A stretch of DNA of 64,000 bases, taken from the NCBI GenBank assembly GCA_023390335.1, contig JAEWCZ010000091.1, forward strand, positions 117,015-181,014, written 5' to 3'. Shown here piece after piece: positions 8,684-18,148 of this stretch (position 1 is its first letter; every line of letters starts with the position of its first letter). Source of the DNA: Bacillota bacterium (GTDB lineage Bacteria; Bacillota; Clostridia; Acetivibrionales; DSM-1351). The position numbers and the translations under genes are program-made. Under the pieces are notes generated by a model that did not search any database, was not told where the DNA came from, and was given only the letters and a program-made list of their open reading frames with translations.

Positions 8684-9130
8684 TTATTTCTTCACCTCCC
8701 TAATAAACCGGGGTGACGCTATATATTCAAAATCAGTCTTAGAAACACAATTTCTACCCGCAATCCCCAACGCACCAATCGCTTCCTTTATTAGTTCAAT
8801 CAGCTCCCCTTTAACATTTAGCAGGCTTTCAGGAGCATCTATTTGAGTTATCTTCCACCTCATTTTAACACCGCTACTAATTTTTCCATCTCCTTCACTA
8901 AAAGTTGCCAGTTTGATTAAATTTTTTCCCCATACCATGGCAAAATACTGTGGAGCTTCGGAAGTGTAAAATCCTTGTCCCCCGCCAATACTTACCAAGA
9001 AAACTTCCCTTTCTCGATCTATTGCCCAGTAAGGTGTCATAATAGGTTCTCCTGTGGACATACTTATAATGCCAAATGAATTTATCCATTCCCTATCCGA
9101 TTCAGAAATTTTTTCATATACAAATGCCAT
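8684..9130 (-). CDS. Conserved hypothetical protein, 148 aa
   Basis: I do not recognise this protein. It begins MAFVYEKISESDREWINSFG at an ATG with GAGGAG nine bases upstream; an ATG 13 codons earlier lacks a site. The sequence looks like a soluble alpha/beta protein with no signal peptide or membrane segment. A middle part reads PYWAIDREREVFLVSIGGGQ, followed by an amphipathic helix near the C-terminus. Its stop TAA overlaps an ATG (TAATG) that would couple translation to the following RTX frame, so the two genes appear to form one operon. It may be a partner of the RTX protein; that is inference only. Confidence 0.7.
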   Translation of the reverse strand: MAFVYEKISESDREWINSFGIISMSTGEPIMTPYWAIDREREVFLVSIGGGQGFYTSEAPQYFAMVWGKNLIKLATFSEGDGKISSGVKMRWKITQIDAPESLLNVKGELIELIKEAIGALGIAGRNCVSKTDFEYIASPRFIREVKK

Positions 9131-9598
9131 AGTCTTTATCTCCTCATATATAAAATTATTGTTTAACATTTACTGCGCCACTATTCCATATTGCAACTGC
9201 CTTTCAGCACTAGTCACAACACCTTTAGCCTTGGTATTCTGATTAATGTTGATAATTTTAGAGATTATTATGAATTGTTTTCAGACGATAAAATTTATAA
9301 TTTTATCGCAAAATCTACTTAAGTTTCCATTATTTTGTAACACTTAATTATTATAGTGAGCAAAATAATTTAAATCAAAAAAAATTTTAATAGTCATTCC
9401 ACACTCACAAAGAAGTGAACTAATCAATATTGCATAATCCCATAATTTACCTACAATATATTCCAGCTAGCTATTCCAAGCTGTTTATATAAATTTATCA
9501 AAAAGGCTCAAAATACAGGATTATTTCGCCTGTGTTTTGAGCCTTTTTTAGAATCCCAATTGGAATACTTCATTCGGGATTTTTCATCTTGGTATCTA
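9131..9598. other. Non-coding stretch between the RTX operon and the dockerin enzyme
   Basis: No gene is visible. It holds a perfect inverted repeat CGATAAAATT-TAT-AATTTTATCG at 9286-9308, upstream of the RTX operon, which could be an operator or a hairpin. The terminator of the GH43 gene is at 9500-9549. The rest is AT-rich sequence without recognisable signals. Confidence 0.6.
9500..9549 (-). terminator. Terminator after the dockerin GH43 gene
   Basis: AAAGGCTCAAAA and TTTTGAGCCTTT, plus inner ACAGG/CCTGT pairs, form a long stem with a T-run on both strands. It lies 50 bases after the stop of the minus-strand GH43 gene. Confidence 0.85.
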
Positions 9599-11209
9599 CT
9601 AAATTATTTCAACTGGGAATTGCGTTCTCTTCCCAAGTAGATACTCTTTCATGAGTACATAATCAAGTGCATCTATTGCACCACTACCGTCCAAGTCTGC
9701 AGCAGTGAGTCCATCGGCGGAAGGGAATTTGGTTATTGAACCGAGGATATACTGCTTCATAAGTGAAAAGTCAAGTGCATTTATGTCTCCGCTTCCGTCT
9801 AAATCTCCATACACAATTTTATTTGCTTGACTATTGAACTTCCATGTATTTACATTAAATAAATACCCACTTCCGCCTGTAAATTTCAGATATAGGTCAT
9901 GTACCCCTGTTGCACCGCTGACTGTGCAGGATTTTGTTGTCCAAGTCTGCCAACCTCCGGTTCCTGCGACATTACAGGTACCAACAAGTTTTCCATCAGC
10001 ACTGTCAAGACGGATTTCTATACTACCTCCACTGGTTGCTGATGCAACACTGGCATCGAATGATGTCGCACCGGTAGTACCAAAATCAACGCCTCTAACC
10101 TTTACCCAGTCTCCATTCTCAATATTGCAAACATCACGGCCACCCGCGCTGCAATCCTCAGTGTTTATGCCACTTTCCTTAGCCATTGTTTCCGCTTCAT
10201 TAGTAACATAAGGGTTTACATACTTCAGTTGGGTAAGACCATCTGTTGTAATGTTAACCTTCTGCATTGTTCCGTCTGCATTGTATGTTATTTTATCTAT
10301 ACACACACTTCTCTGGTATGTTCTTGCATCACCGCTTGCAGCACCGTTAGCTATAGCAACCGCTCTGTTGTGATAAGCTATATACCAGTTATTTTTAAAT
10401 GAGAATATTGAATGGTGGTTATTATTTCCTTCATTGGAAGGAGGATTAGCCAATACAGTTCCTTTGTATTGGAACCCTGTCATTGGGTTGCTACTCATCA
10501 TGTAATCTATAGTAGCAGCTCCCTTTGAAAAATCGGTAGAATATGAGAAGTAATACTTTCCATTGTACTTGTGAAGCAATGAAGCCTCAAAGAAAATCGG
10601 TGCCACAATCTGTGATGCGGAACCGTTAACACTGATCATATCACTGTTAAGCTTTATTACTCTTGTATTACCCTCGCCGTTTCCGCCAAAATATAAATAT
10701 GCTTGTCCGTCATCATCCACAAAAGCGGCCGGATCAAAGCACCAGAATCCATTAGGAGGATTTACACCAGGAGTGCTTCCGGTTACAAGTGCTTTTCCCA
10801 GTGCATCCTTAAAAGGACCGGCCGGACTGTCGCTCACTGCAACTCCTATACTTCCACCGCCATTACCGAAATACATATAATACTTATTATTCCTTGCTAC
10901 AACTGTCGGAGCCCATGACAATGAAGCCCAGCCAGATGCTTTAAAAACTTCCCCGTGATCCGTCCAGTTTTTCATATCATCTGTGGATATACATGTTATA
11001 TCATTCATTTTGTAACCCGGATTATTGGGATCATATACATCATGTGAACAATAAAGATATAGTCTGCCGTTGGCCTCAATACCGGTCGGATCAGCCGTAT
11101 AGCGCTGGTAAAAGATTGGATAATCGGCAAATACAGTATTAATGCCTGCCATTGATACCAGTATACAAATCACAAGTAAAACTGATAATTTTTTAACTCT
11201 CTTAAACAT
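9599..11209 (-). CDS. Cellulosomal GH43 glycoside hydrolase with CBM6 and type I dockerin
   Basis: This is a secreted hemicellulase, 536 residues from the ATG of MFKRVKKLSVLL, which has AAGGAGG eight bases ahead. A signal peptide covers residues 1-28. The GH43 five-blade propeller follows; candidate catalytic residues are Asp in TADPTG, Asp in CFDPAAFVDDDG and Glu in FFEASLLHK. A CBM6 starts at about residue 335 (EAETMAKESGI) and a dockerin at about 470 with two EF-hand-like loops, DLDGSGDINALDF and DLDGSGAIDALDY. The dockerin anchors the enzyme to a cohesin scaffoldin. Ala-Leu at both recognition positions matches R. cellulolyticum-type dockerins. Probable arabinofuranosidase or xylosidase activity on arabinoxylan; the substrate is inferred. 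Confidence 0.92.
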   Translation of the reverse strand: MFKRVKKLSVLLVICILVSMAGINTVFADYPIFYQRYTADPTGIEANGRLYLYCSHDVYDPNNPGYKMNDITCISTDDMKNWTDHGEVFKASGWASLSWAPTVVARNNKYYMYFGNGGGSIGVAVSDSPAGPFKDALGKALVTGSTPGVNPPNGFWCFDPAAFVDDDGQAYLYFGGNGEGNTRVIKLNSDMISVNGSASQIVAPIFFEASLLHKYNGKYYFSYSTDFSKGAATIDYMMSSNPMTGFQYKGTVLANPPSNEGNNNHHSIFSFKNNWYIAYHNRAVAIANGAASGDARTYQRSVCIDKITYNADGTMQKVNITTDGLTQLKYVNPYVTNEAETMAKESGINTEDCSAGGRDVCNIENGDWVKVRGVDFGTTGATSFDASVASATSGGSIEIRLDSADGKLVGTCNVAGTGGWQTWTTKSCTVSGATGVHDLYLKFTGGSGYLFNVNTWKFNSQANKIVYGDLDGSGDINALDFSLMKQYILGSITKFPSADGLTAADLDGSGAIDALDYVLMKEYLLGKRTQFPVEII

Positions 11210-11730
11210 AAAATAAGCCTCCTTAAAAATTTTTAAATTTGGGTTTAAAAATTGAAGCAATAAAATAGACTCCTATACTAACAGTAAAAAAATAAATATG
11301 AGTTAATTAATTACTTTAATGGCTTTATTTTACTTTAATGTAAAGTTGGAGAAGTGTATAAATGATTCGATTTTTACTTAAATAACCTCCCTTCTTAAAT
11401 TATATAAATTCAATTTTTTTCGAACCAACGAGGCACTTTACCTGAATATAACTAATACCACGACTAATACCACGACTCGAACAAGGAATTTTTTTAATAG
11501 ACAGGTGTAAAGAATAGGAGCAAAATGAAAAGATCGATTAAAAATCCATTTCAACTCATTATAAAATGTAAACTGTTTCCATCTCAATATAAATTCTTTT
11601 GACTTTAGTATAATAATTTTGTGACTATTTGTATTTTGCAAAAAGGGAAACCTACATCGTGTACGTTTCCCGGTAAAATATAAGTGTTCGACAATAAACA
11701 ACTGTAAATAATTAATTTTCACATAACCTG
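11210..11730. other. Non-coding stretch upstream of the dockerin GH43 gene
   Basis: No convincing gene is visible. Upstream of the GH43 gene there is a direct repeat TTACTTTAATG at 11311-11321 and 11330-11340, spaced 19 bases start to start. The second copy lies within an inverted repeat ACTTTA-ATG-TAAAGT (11332-11346). These are candidate binding sites for a regulator of hemicellulase expression. A short tandem repeat of ACTAATACCACG occurs near 11450-11475. The recJ terminator is at 11640-11671. Confidence 0.5.
11640..11671 (-). terminator. recJ terminator
   Basis: On the minus strand GGGAAACGTAC and GTAGGTTTCCC form a stem followed by TTTTTG, 60 bases after the recJ stop. Confidence 0.75.
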
Positions 11731-13467
11731 TTACCTATAATATTGTAAAACAATCTGGACATTTTTATATCCATTGTACTCATTTATATCAATGTTGAAA
11801 ATAATATCCAGTTTTATTTTATTTACACGGCCTTCATACATGTTTTGCAATTCTGCCTCTCCAAACTTTTGAGAAACGTACTGGTCGAACTCCTCAATGT
11901 TCCCGAAGTAAATACAGTCAAGAAAACTGTTTCCACCCTGCAATCTAAGCTTTAGTACCTTTCTTTCGTTTCCGAATACGGAAGCACGTTTTATGGATAT
12001 ATCCTTCTCAGCAAAAAGAGGTTTCGAATTTCCTTTTCCGTATGGTTCCAAATAATTTAATTCTTCCGCCGTTCTTAAATTTATAGCTGATAACGGGATA
12101 CGCGCGTCAATGTATATTTTTGGAATAAGGTCTTCGTCTGTAAGGGTAGTAATGCTATTTATTCTTTCCCTTAAAACTTCAACTTTGTCAGCCTCCAGAC
12201 TAAACCCGGCTGCCATTGGATGTCCACCGAATTTCGTAAATAGTTCTCTACACTTGGATAGCTCCTCGAACATATTATATTCTTCTATAGAGCGGCCCGA
12301 GCCTTTTACACAATTCTCACCGCTTGTTAGTATAAATGTGGGAACATTATATTTTTCTCTTACCTTTCCGGCAATGATACCAGCAATACTTTCATGAATT
12401 TCCGGCTTATATACAACCAAAACCTTGTCGCTTTTTAAATCACTGTTTTCTATTGTTTCAATAGTCTCCTCCACACCTTTTACAGTCATGGATTTTCGTT
12501 CATTATTCAGCTCATATAATTCAGTTGCCATTACCTCTGCTTCCGTTTGCTCGTTAGTAAGCAAAAGTTTCAGTCCCTTCATAGCCCAGTCCAACCTGCC
12601 TGAAGCATTAATGCACGGACCTATTATGAACCCAAGATGATATACACCTATGCTTTTTCCTAATATTCCGGTTTTCTGTAATAATGCACTAAGTCCGATA
12701 TTTTTTGTATCAGATATGACATTAAGCCCCTTCCTTACAAGAATCCTATTTTCATCAGTCAGGTCAACTACATCACAAACAGTTGCAATTGCTACAAACT
12801 CATAAAACTCGGATTCCTCCTCCCGAGGAATACACATTTCTTGATATAACACCTGTATAAATTTAAACGCCACTCCTGCCCCGCAAAGTAATTTAAACGG
12901 ATACTGACAATCTGCCTGCTTATTGTCAATTATCGCATCTGCTTCAGGTATAGAGTCAGGTACATCATGGTGATCTGTAACTATTACTGTTAAACCGGAC
13001 TCTTTTGCAAATTGTATCTGTTCTTTTGCTGCAATACCATTATCACAGGTAATAATAGTATCAATCCCTTCATTTAAAGCATTTTCAACCAAGCTGTTAC
13101 TTATACCGTATCCATCCAGTATCCTGTGAGGAATAGCATAGTCAACAATTGCCCCGCACCTAGCCAAGGCTTTATATAATATATAAGTACTTACTACCCC
13201 ATCAACATCGTAGTCGCCAATTATTCGAATTTTTTTATTGAGCTTTATTTTTTCTTTGACAATTGAAACGCCCTTTACCAGATCCTTCATTTGCCTTGGA
13301 TCATACAATCCTCGACTATCAGATTTGATAAATTTTCTGGCATCATCAATATCCTTTATACCTCTGTTTACTATAATCCTGCAAAGAAGTTCGCTAATTC
13401 CCAATTCCTTTGACATTTTCTTGAAATCAAACTTAGGATTTCTTAGTATCCACTTTTGCAAATCCAC
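11731..13467 (-). CDS. recJ: Single-stranded-DNA-specific exonuclease RecJ
   Basis: This 5'-3' single-strand exonuclease acts in recombination and repair. The 578-residue protein has the DHH phosphoesterase motifs: IIGDYDVDGVVSTYIL, TCDNGIAAKEQI, VIVTDHHDVPD and, in the DHHA1 domain, SGRSIEEYNMFEELS with KFGGHPMAAGFSLE. A C-terminal OB-fold follows. The start is a GTG with GGGGGT ahead of it. It ends with its own terminator. holA lies 20 bases upstream on the same strand, so the two are probably cotranscribed with comEC. Confidence 0.95.
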   Translation of the reverse strand: MDLQKWILRNPKFDFKKMSKELGISELLCRIIVNRGIKDIDDARKFIKSDSRGLYDPRQMKDLVKGVSIVKEKIKLNKKIRIIGDYDVDGVVSTYILYKALARCGAIVDYAIPHRILDGYGISNSLVENALNEGIDTIITCDNGIAAKEQIQFAKESGLTVIVTDHHDVPDSIPEADAIIDNKQADCQYPFKLLCGAGVAFKFIQVLYQEMCIPREEESEFYEFVAIATVCDVVDLTDENRILVRKGLNVISDTKNIGLSALLQKTGILGKSIGVYHLGFIIGPCINASGRLDWAMKGLKLLLTNEQTEAEVMATELYELNNERKSMTVKGVEETIETIENSDLKSDKVLVVYKPEIHESIAGIIAGKVREKYNVPTFILTSGENCVKGSGRSIEEYNMFEELSKCRELFTKFGGHPMAAGFSLEADKVEVLRERINSITTLTDEDLIPKIYIDARIPLSAINLRTAEELNYLEPYGKGNSKPLFAEKDISIKRASVFGNERKVLKLRLQGGNSFLDCIYFGNIEEFDQYVSQKFGEAELQNMYEGRVNKIKLDIIFNIDINEYNGYKNVQIVLQYYR

Positions 13468-13487
13468 CTGACCCCCATATATTATTA

Positions 13488-14504
13488 TTACTTCATTGAA
13501 GCTATCAATAGCTCTATAGCTGTTCTATCAGTCATTTTCCCCGTTTTTATGGACTCATCCAGTTCAAGGCTGTAATACATGGCTTTTTCCAAAATACCTA
13601 TGTCCATATTCCTGCTTAATCCAAGAACTTTAGAGGCTACAAAAGGTGTTAATCCCAATTGTTTTGCTGCCGCATCCTCTCTTAAACCCTGTTGTTTCAG
13701 TAATTTCATCCTGTAAACCATTCTTATCTGTCTTACAATCATATACATTATTTTTTGCATTGGTTCCTTCAAAGAAGCCATATCATTTAATAGTATTAGT
13801 GCTTTTGAAATGTTACCTTCAGCCACGGCATCCGTAAGATCAAAAATTCTGCTTTTTATGGTTTTTGTGCATACGGACTGAACATCATCTATAGATATCT
13901 GTTGTTTATCTCCAATAAAATTAACTATCTTGTCAATTTCATTTAGTAGTTCCACCATGGAATATTCGCTGTTCTCAACTATATATGAAGCTGCGATAGA
14001 GTCTATTGTTTTTTTATGGCTTTTAAAGACCTTTGCTACCCATTTTACAAGATCAGCAGGCTTCTGATAATCGAACTCTACAACAAGACCTTTTTTCTTT
14101 ATAGTATTAACAAGTTTAATTCTCTTGTCTACTTCTTGTTCCACAAATATGAGACACGTATAGGGTGGAATATTATCAATATAGTCTGCAAGTTTATTGT
14201 TTTCTGATTTCTTGTCAGAACCCTCACCCCCACCTTTTTTTGACTTGAAAAAGCCGGAGTTTCTGGCTATAACAAGCTTTTTATCACTGAAAATAGGCAT
14301 AGTCTCGCAGTTTTCAATAAGAGTTTCAGTGTCTTTTTTGCCTTCTAGATATATATAATTTAAATCCTTGGTTTCTTCGTTAACAATCAGGTTGGCTATA
14401 GCATTCATATAATACTTTATAAGATAATCTTCCTGACCATAAAAGAGGTATACATTTTGCAGTTTATTTTCCTTTAATTCTTTTTTTAATATATCAAAAC
14501 TCAT
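13488..14504 (-). CDS. holA: DNA polymerase III subunit delta
   Basis: The delta subunit of the clamp loader opens the beta clamp during replication. The 338-residue protein begins MSFDILKKELKENKLQNVYLFYGQ-type sequence and has the AAA-like fold signs LVIARNSGFFK, CLIFVEQEVDKR and a C-terminal helical collar with ELDESIKTGKMTDRTAIELL, typical of HolA. It lies between comEC and recJ in the usual clostridial comEC-holA order. An AGAGGAAG site precedes the ATG. Confidence 0.93.
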   Translation of the reverse strand: MSFDILKKELKENKLQNVYLFYGQEDYLIKYYMNAIANLIVNEETKDLNYIYLEGKKDTETLIENCETMPIFSDKKLVIARNSGFFKSKKGGGEGSDKKSENNKLADYIDNIPPYTCLIFVEQEVDKRIKLVNTIKKKGLVVEFDYQKPADLVKWVAKVFKSHKKTIDSIAASYIVENSEYSMVELLNEIDKIVNFIGDKQQISIDDVQSVCTKTIKSRIFDLTDAVAEGNISKALILLNDMASLKEPMQKIMYMIVRQIRMVYRMKLLKQQGLREDAAAKQLGLTPFVASKVLGLSRNMDIGILEKAMYYSLELDESIKTGKMTDRTAIELLIASMK

Positions 14505-14528
14505 ATTCTTCCTCTTTTTATTATATTT

Positions 14529-16889
14529 TTAAGGTATCATTGTTCTAAAGCTAAACCCATTCCCATAGCTGGTTGCAATAACTGCTCCGTTTTCATCTGT
14601 TCTATAAAGTTTTGTTCCCTTCTCTTCAAATGAATCGATAACAAATTGGCTTGGATGGCCGAAATTGTTTCGCCCTACAGAAACAACAGCATATTTCGGG
14701 TTTATCGTCTTTATGTACTCCTTGCTTGACGAACCAGGAGAACCATGATGCCCTACTTTTATCATGTCCGCTTTTAAATCCAGACCTTGTTTTAACATTC
14801 TCTCCTCTGATGGAATCCCGCTGTCCCCTGTAAACAAAACTTTTACATTCTTATAAACTAATTTTAGCACTAACGAACTTTCATTTAAATCCTCTTGGGC
14901 AATGCTGTCTATTTTATAAGGGAGAGGGTTTAATACTTCAAATACTGTTTCGTTATCAAGGTTTATTCTATCTCCTTGCTTACATTTGATTACTGAAACA
15001 TTTTTTCCTTTACAAATACTATTTATTTTCTCAAATCCTCGTCCATCAGTTTCAGGCACTATAACCGTCCCCACTGACAGCTCTCTGAGCACCGCCTCAA
15101 GTCCCTCCGTATGATCAGAGTGTCCGTGGGAGGCAATGACAATATCAACTTTTTTCGTACCCCTATCAAGAATATATGGTACCATAACTGACTCACCAAT
15201 ATCAAACTCTGATTTAGAGTTTGCTTCACGTCCGCCTCCGTCGATAAGTATTTTTGTACCATGAGCTGTTCTTATAAATGTGCTGTCACCTTGTCCAACA
15301 TCCAAAAATGTTATTTCAAGTGGTTTAGGTATTAACGCCTTAGCTCCAAACATAATAATTATCAAGATAATAATTGCTCTTTTCAGGTGCATTGTGTATT
15401 TTTTAGCCTTAAAATAATTTCTGCCTTTAAACATATAAATTATAAATAAATAGTAAAACAAAACCATTCCAATTGTAGGCGTAGGTAGCTTTAACAACGA
15501 AAAAGGTATTTTAGAAGTTACTTCTGTAACAAACAATATAAAGGACAGAAATGTGTTATTTATGTATCCGATAATTACCGCCAGATATATATTAAGTAAA
15601 CCTGTAAATACCATAATAAACCCTATTATTGTTACAAATTCAACTAATGGCACAACAAGGATATTAGAAATAATAGAAAAGGTTGAGAAGTTGTTAAAAT
15701 AATACAATGTAACAGGCATAACTCCTAATTGAGCAGCGATTGTTGCCGCAAGAGTATCCGAAATTACATCTGGGATATATTTACATTCTGTAAAGGATTT
15801 AATTTGAGGATAAAACATGACAAGGGATAGTGTTGCACCAAAAGAAAGCTGAAATCCTATATCAAATAGTGTATAGGGATTGATAATCAGTAAAATAAGG
15901 GCAGCTGCTGAAATACTTGTATAAATATCCGGCTCCCGCATAATAATTCTACCTATCAAGATTATTATTCCCATTATAACCGCTCTGACTACCGAAGCTG
16001 AAAATCCCGTAACAAATACAAATAGTACAAGTATAAAAATAGTAATTATATTTGCTTTCAAACTGCTCAATCTTAACTTTTTGAAAATAAAAGTAAATGG
16101 CAGAATGATAAATGCTACATTCATTCCCGAGGCAACCATGATGTGGGTTAATCCAGCTTTGCTGAATGCTGTAAAGGCATTTTCATCTAATCCGTCCTTA
16201 TAGCCGATGAGCATACCTTCCAACAATCCTGCCTGGTTTTTATCCAGAGAATAACTGATTATGTCAATAACTTTATTTTTTATTGCATATCCAATTCTAT
16301 ATAAGTAGCCTCCGCCCTTTTGACCTGAAACTTGAATATCTGCTGCACTGTATAAATACACCCGTCCGGAAATTCCTATAGATGCAAGATATCTTCTATA
16401 ATCAAAACCTCCGGGGTTGGTTGCGGGCTTTGGCTTTTCAACCACCCCTGTAAAACCTATTTTTGTTCTATACGCTACTTTTTTATTCGGTTCGTTTACA
16501 TATACTATTACTTTTTTATTAACCTTTTGGGGTTTATTTTTATAAGCAATCGAATCGATTTTAAAAACAAAACTTGATTTGCCATTTTCAGAGACCTGTA
16601 TCTCACTGGTTACATAACCCTTCAGGTCTATCGGATTATCGTAAAGCTCGTTAAAACTCCCCGTATACCGATATTCTGCATTATAGAAAAGCATACCACC
16701 TGCTATAAAAAATGAAAGTGTTATAAAAATTATATTTTTAATATTACCGAGTTTTTTAAAAATATAGGTTATAGCCAAGAGCATAATTGCAGAAATTATA
16801 AGAAAACGATTTAATCCAAAACCGTTTATAACGAGTATCCCAAAAATAAAGGACACAGCAAAAAGACAGAGTGGTCTTTTGATATTCAA
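14529..16889 (-). CDS. comEC: ComEC/Rec2 family DNA-uptake channel protein
   Basis: This integral membrane protein forms the channel for single-stranded DNA import in natural transformation. An N-terminal DUF4131 segment is followed by the multi-helix competence domain (GLTHIMVASGMNVAFI, SVVRAVIMGIIILIGR) and a C-terminal MBL nuclease-like domain with DVGQGDSTFI and ASHGHSDHTEG. All three parts are intact, so it may be functional even though many clostridia are not known to be competent. I prefer a TTG start with GGAGG six bases upstream. An ATG four codons earlier has no site. It is upstream of holA on the same strand. Confidence 0.92.
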   Translation of the reverse strand: MNIKRPLCLFAVSFIFGILVINGFGLNRFLIISAIMLLAITYIFKKLGNIKNIIFITLSFFIAGGMLFYNAEYRYTGSFNELYDNPIDLKGYVTSEIQVSENGKSSFVFKIDSIAYKNKPQKVNKKVIVYVNEPNKKVAYRTKIGFTGVVEKPKPATNPGGFDYRRYLASIGISGRVYLYSAADIQVSGQKGGGYLYRIGYAIKNKVIDIISYSLDKNQAGLLEGMLIGYKDGLDENAFTAFSKAGLTHIMVASGMNVAFIILPFTFIFKKLRLSSLKANIITIFILVLFVFVTGFSASVVRAVIMGIIILIGRIIMREPDIYTSISAAALILLIINPYTLFDIGFQLSFGATLSLVMFYPQIKSFTECKYIPDVISDTLAATIAAQLGVMPVTLYYFNNFSTFSIISNILVVPLVEFVTIIGFIMVFTGLLNIYLAVIIGYINNTFLSFILFVTEVTSKIPFSLLKLPTPTIGMVLFYYLFIIYMFKGRNYFKAKKYTMHLKRAIIILIIIMFGAKALIPKPLEITFLDVGQGDSTFIRTAHGTKILIDGGGREANSKSEFDIGESVMVPYILDRGTKKVDIVIASHGHSDHTEGLEAVLRELSVGTVIVPETDGRGFEKINSICKGKNVSVIKCKQGDRINLDNETVFEVLNPLPYKIDSIAQEDLNESSLVLKLVYKNVKVLFTGDSGIPSEERMLKQGLDLKADMIKVGHHGSPGSSSKEYIKTINPKYAVVSVGRNNFGHPSQFVIDSFEEKGTKLYRTDENGAVIATSYGNGFSFRTMIP

Positions 16890-16966
16890 ATCAGCCTCCA
16901 TGATTTTTTACAATATTATTGAATTTTATTATTGAATTTTCAGATAATGAAATTAAAGAAATTTGA

Positions 16967-17011
16967 CATAGACCAGAAAAACGTCCAAACAAGACGTTTT
17001 TCTGGTCTATG
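16967..17011 (-). terminator. Long perfect hairpin after the NlpC/P60 gene
   Basis: CATAGACCAGAAAAACGTC (16967-16985) is repeated exactly in inverse as GACGTTTTTCTGGTCTATG (16993-17011), a 19-bp stem starting eight bases after the NlpC/P60 stop. The downstream T-run is weak, so it may act as a terminator or as a 3'-end stabilising hairpin. Confidence 0.65.
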
Positions 17012-17018
17012 ATAAGAT

Positions 17019-17909
17019 TTAAATTACTCTCTTTGCTCCAATGTAAGTTCCCCGATATTCAGATAAACTCTGAATAAGCACTTTTCCTTTGGAAGTTGAT
17101 GCGTGGATAAACTGGTTGTTACCTAAGTAAATACCCACATGGTCTATAGCACCAGCTGATTTTCTGGAAGATGCATCAAAGAACAATAAGTCACCTGCTC
17201 TTAAAGTTGTCTTAGAAACTCTTACACCATTTGAATACATGCTAGATGCTGAACTATTGAGGCTAACACCGAACTTCTTGAATACGTAGCCTACAAAGCC
17301 AGAGCAATCAAAGCCGCTAGGGCTTTTCCCACCATAAACATACCTTACACCAATAAACTGCTTTGCATATGCAATTACTCTGCCGATTTGAGAATCATCC
17401 CCATCGTCGACAAATGTTGCAGCTTCCGTAGAACGGGAAGTTTTTGTTGAATTCGCTGCTGAAGAAACGAATTTCTTTGAAACGTATCCAACCTTTGATC
17501 CTACTTTAATCTTGTGCCATTCAGTTAATGTATCCAGTATTTGTATGCTGGTTCCCTTTTTAAGAGAACTTATTACTTTGCTGTCTGTACTGGCACTTTC
17601 TCTGAAATTGACACCATTAGCATTAATACTTCCTTTTGTGGTCAGAACCTTTATGTAGTCATTACTTACCCAACCGGTCTTTCCTTCAAAAGAAATCTTG
17701 TACCAACCGCTAGACTTATCAAGCACTGCAACTCTCTCATTTGAAAGCTTAGTGATGACACTTGCTGAAGTATTTGGGTCTTTTCTTACATTTACACTAG
17801 TACCCTGAATCTGTCCTGCTTGTGAAGCAGCCATTGCTACAGAACATACTAACACAAATGAAAAGGCGAAAATACAACCGACAAGTACCTTGGTAATCTT
17901 ACCTGTCAT
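17019..17909 (-). CDS. Secreted cell-wall endopeptidase, SH3-SH3-NlpC/P60
   Basis: This exported peptidoglycan hydrolase cleaves stem peptides. A signal peptide covers roughly residues 1-28, ending in AMAAS. Two bacterial SH3 domains follow (SVNVRKDPNTSASVI and GVNFRESASTDSKVI) and bind the wall. The C-terminal NlpC/P60 domain has the catalytic Cys in SGFDCSGFVGYVF and His in AIDHVGIYLG, with a third polar residue in FIHAST. It is preceded by a c-di-AMP riboswitch, a typical link between c-di-AMP and wall hydrolases in clostridia. The length, 296 residues, is usual. It appears monocistronic. Confidence 0.93.
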   Translation of the reverse strand: MTGKITKVLVGCIFAFSFVLVCSVAMAASQAGQIQGTSVNVRKDPNTSASVITKLSNERVAVLDKSSGWYKISFEGKTGWVSNDYIKVLTTKGSINANGVNFRESASTDSKVISSLKKGTSIQILDTLTEWHKIKVGSKVGYVSKKFVSSAANSTKTSRSTEAATFVDDGDDSQIGRVIAYAKQFIGVRYVYGGKSPSGFDCSGFVGYVFKKFGVSLNSSASSMYSNGVRVSKTTLRAGDLLFFDASSRKSAGAIDHVGIYLGNNQFIHASTSKGKVLIQSLSEYRGTYIGAKRVI

Positions 17910-17918
17910 TGGCCCCTC

Positions 17919-18049
17919 CTATAGTAGCGCTTCCGAAGTTAGCTGACGGGCTCGGGCAATAGGACCTCCCTACCATTCAATAAAAAAATAAAGAATGGAT
18001 TAACCCCAAATCTTGGTTCCTCCGTACCTCTTTCGAGGATTCAGCTTAT
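17919..18049 (-). promoter_or_regulatory. Cyclic di-AMP riboswitch (ydaO/yuaA type)
   Basis: The minus-strand leader contains the conserved blocks of the class in order: GCTGAATCCTCGAAAG, ACGGAGGAACCA, GGGGTTAATCC, a variable hairpin, then AGGGAGGTCC, CCCGAGCCCGTCAGCTAAC and TTCGGAAGCGC. It ends 10 bases before the NlpC/P60 start, over the GGAGGGG ribosome-binding site. In this class c-di-AMP binding usually turns expression off. I see no separate terminator, so control may act at translation; that is inference. Confidence 0.92.
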
Positions 18050-18148
18050 TAATTTCGTTATTATTATATTTAATTTATTACAGTTTGTCAAACTTTTAGT
18101 AATAATACAGCAACTTTTTGGTAATATTTTTGTAATATTAATGTTTTC

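Noticed and set aside
8664..8684. Programmed -1 frameshift into the RTX frame
   Set aside because: No slippery heptamer or downstream pseudoknot can be seen in the short overlap; a mutation or sequence error is the simpler explanation.
7788..8846. Several plus-strand frames opposite the RTX gene
   Set aside because: They are the antisense reading of the GGxGxDxLx repeats (rich in Ser, Pro and His/Leu) and have no ribosome-binding sites.
11438..11722. A 94-codon minus-strand frame between the GH43 and recJ genes
   Set aside because: It overlaps the recJ terminator, has no ribosome-binding site, ends in a repetitive VVVLVVVLV tail produced by the tandem ACTAATACCACG repeat, and resembles no protein.
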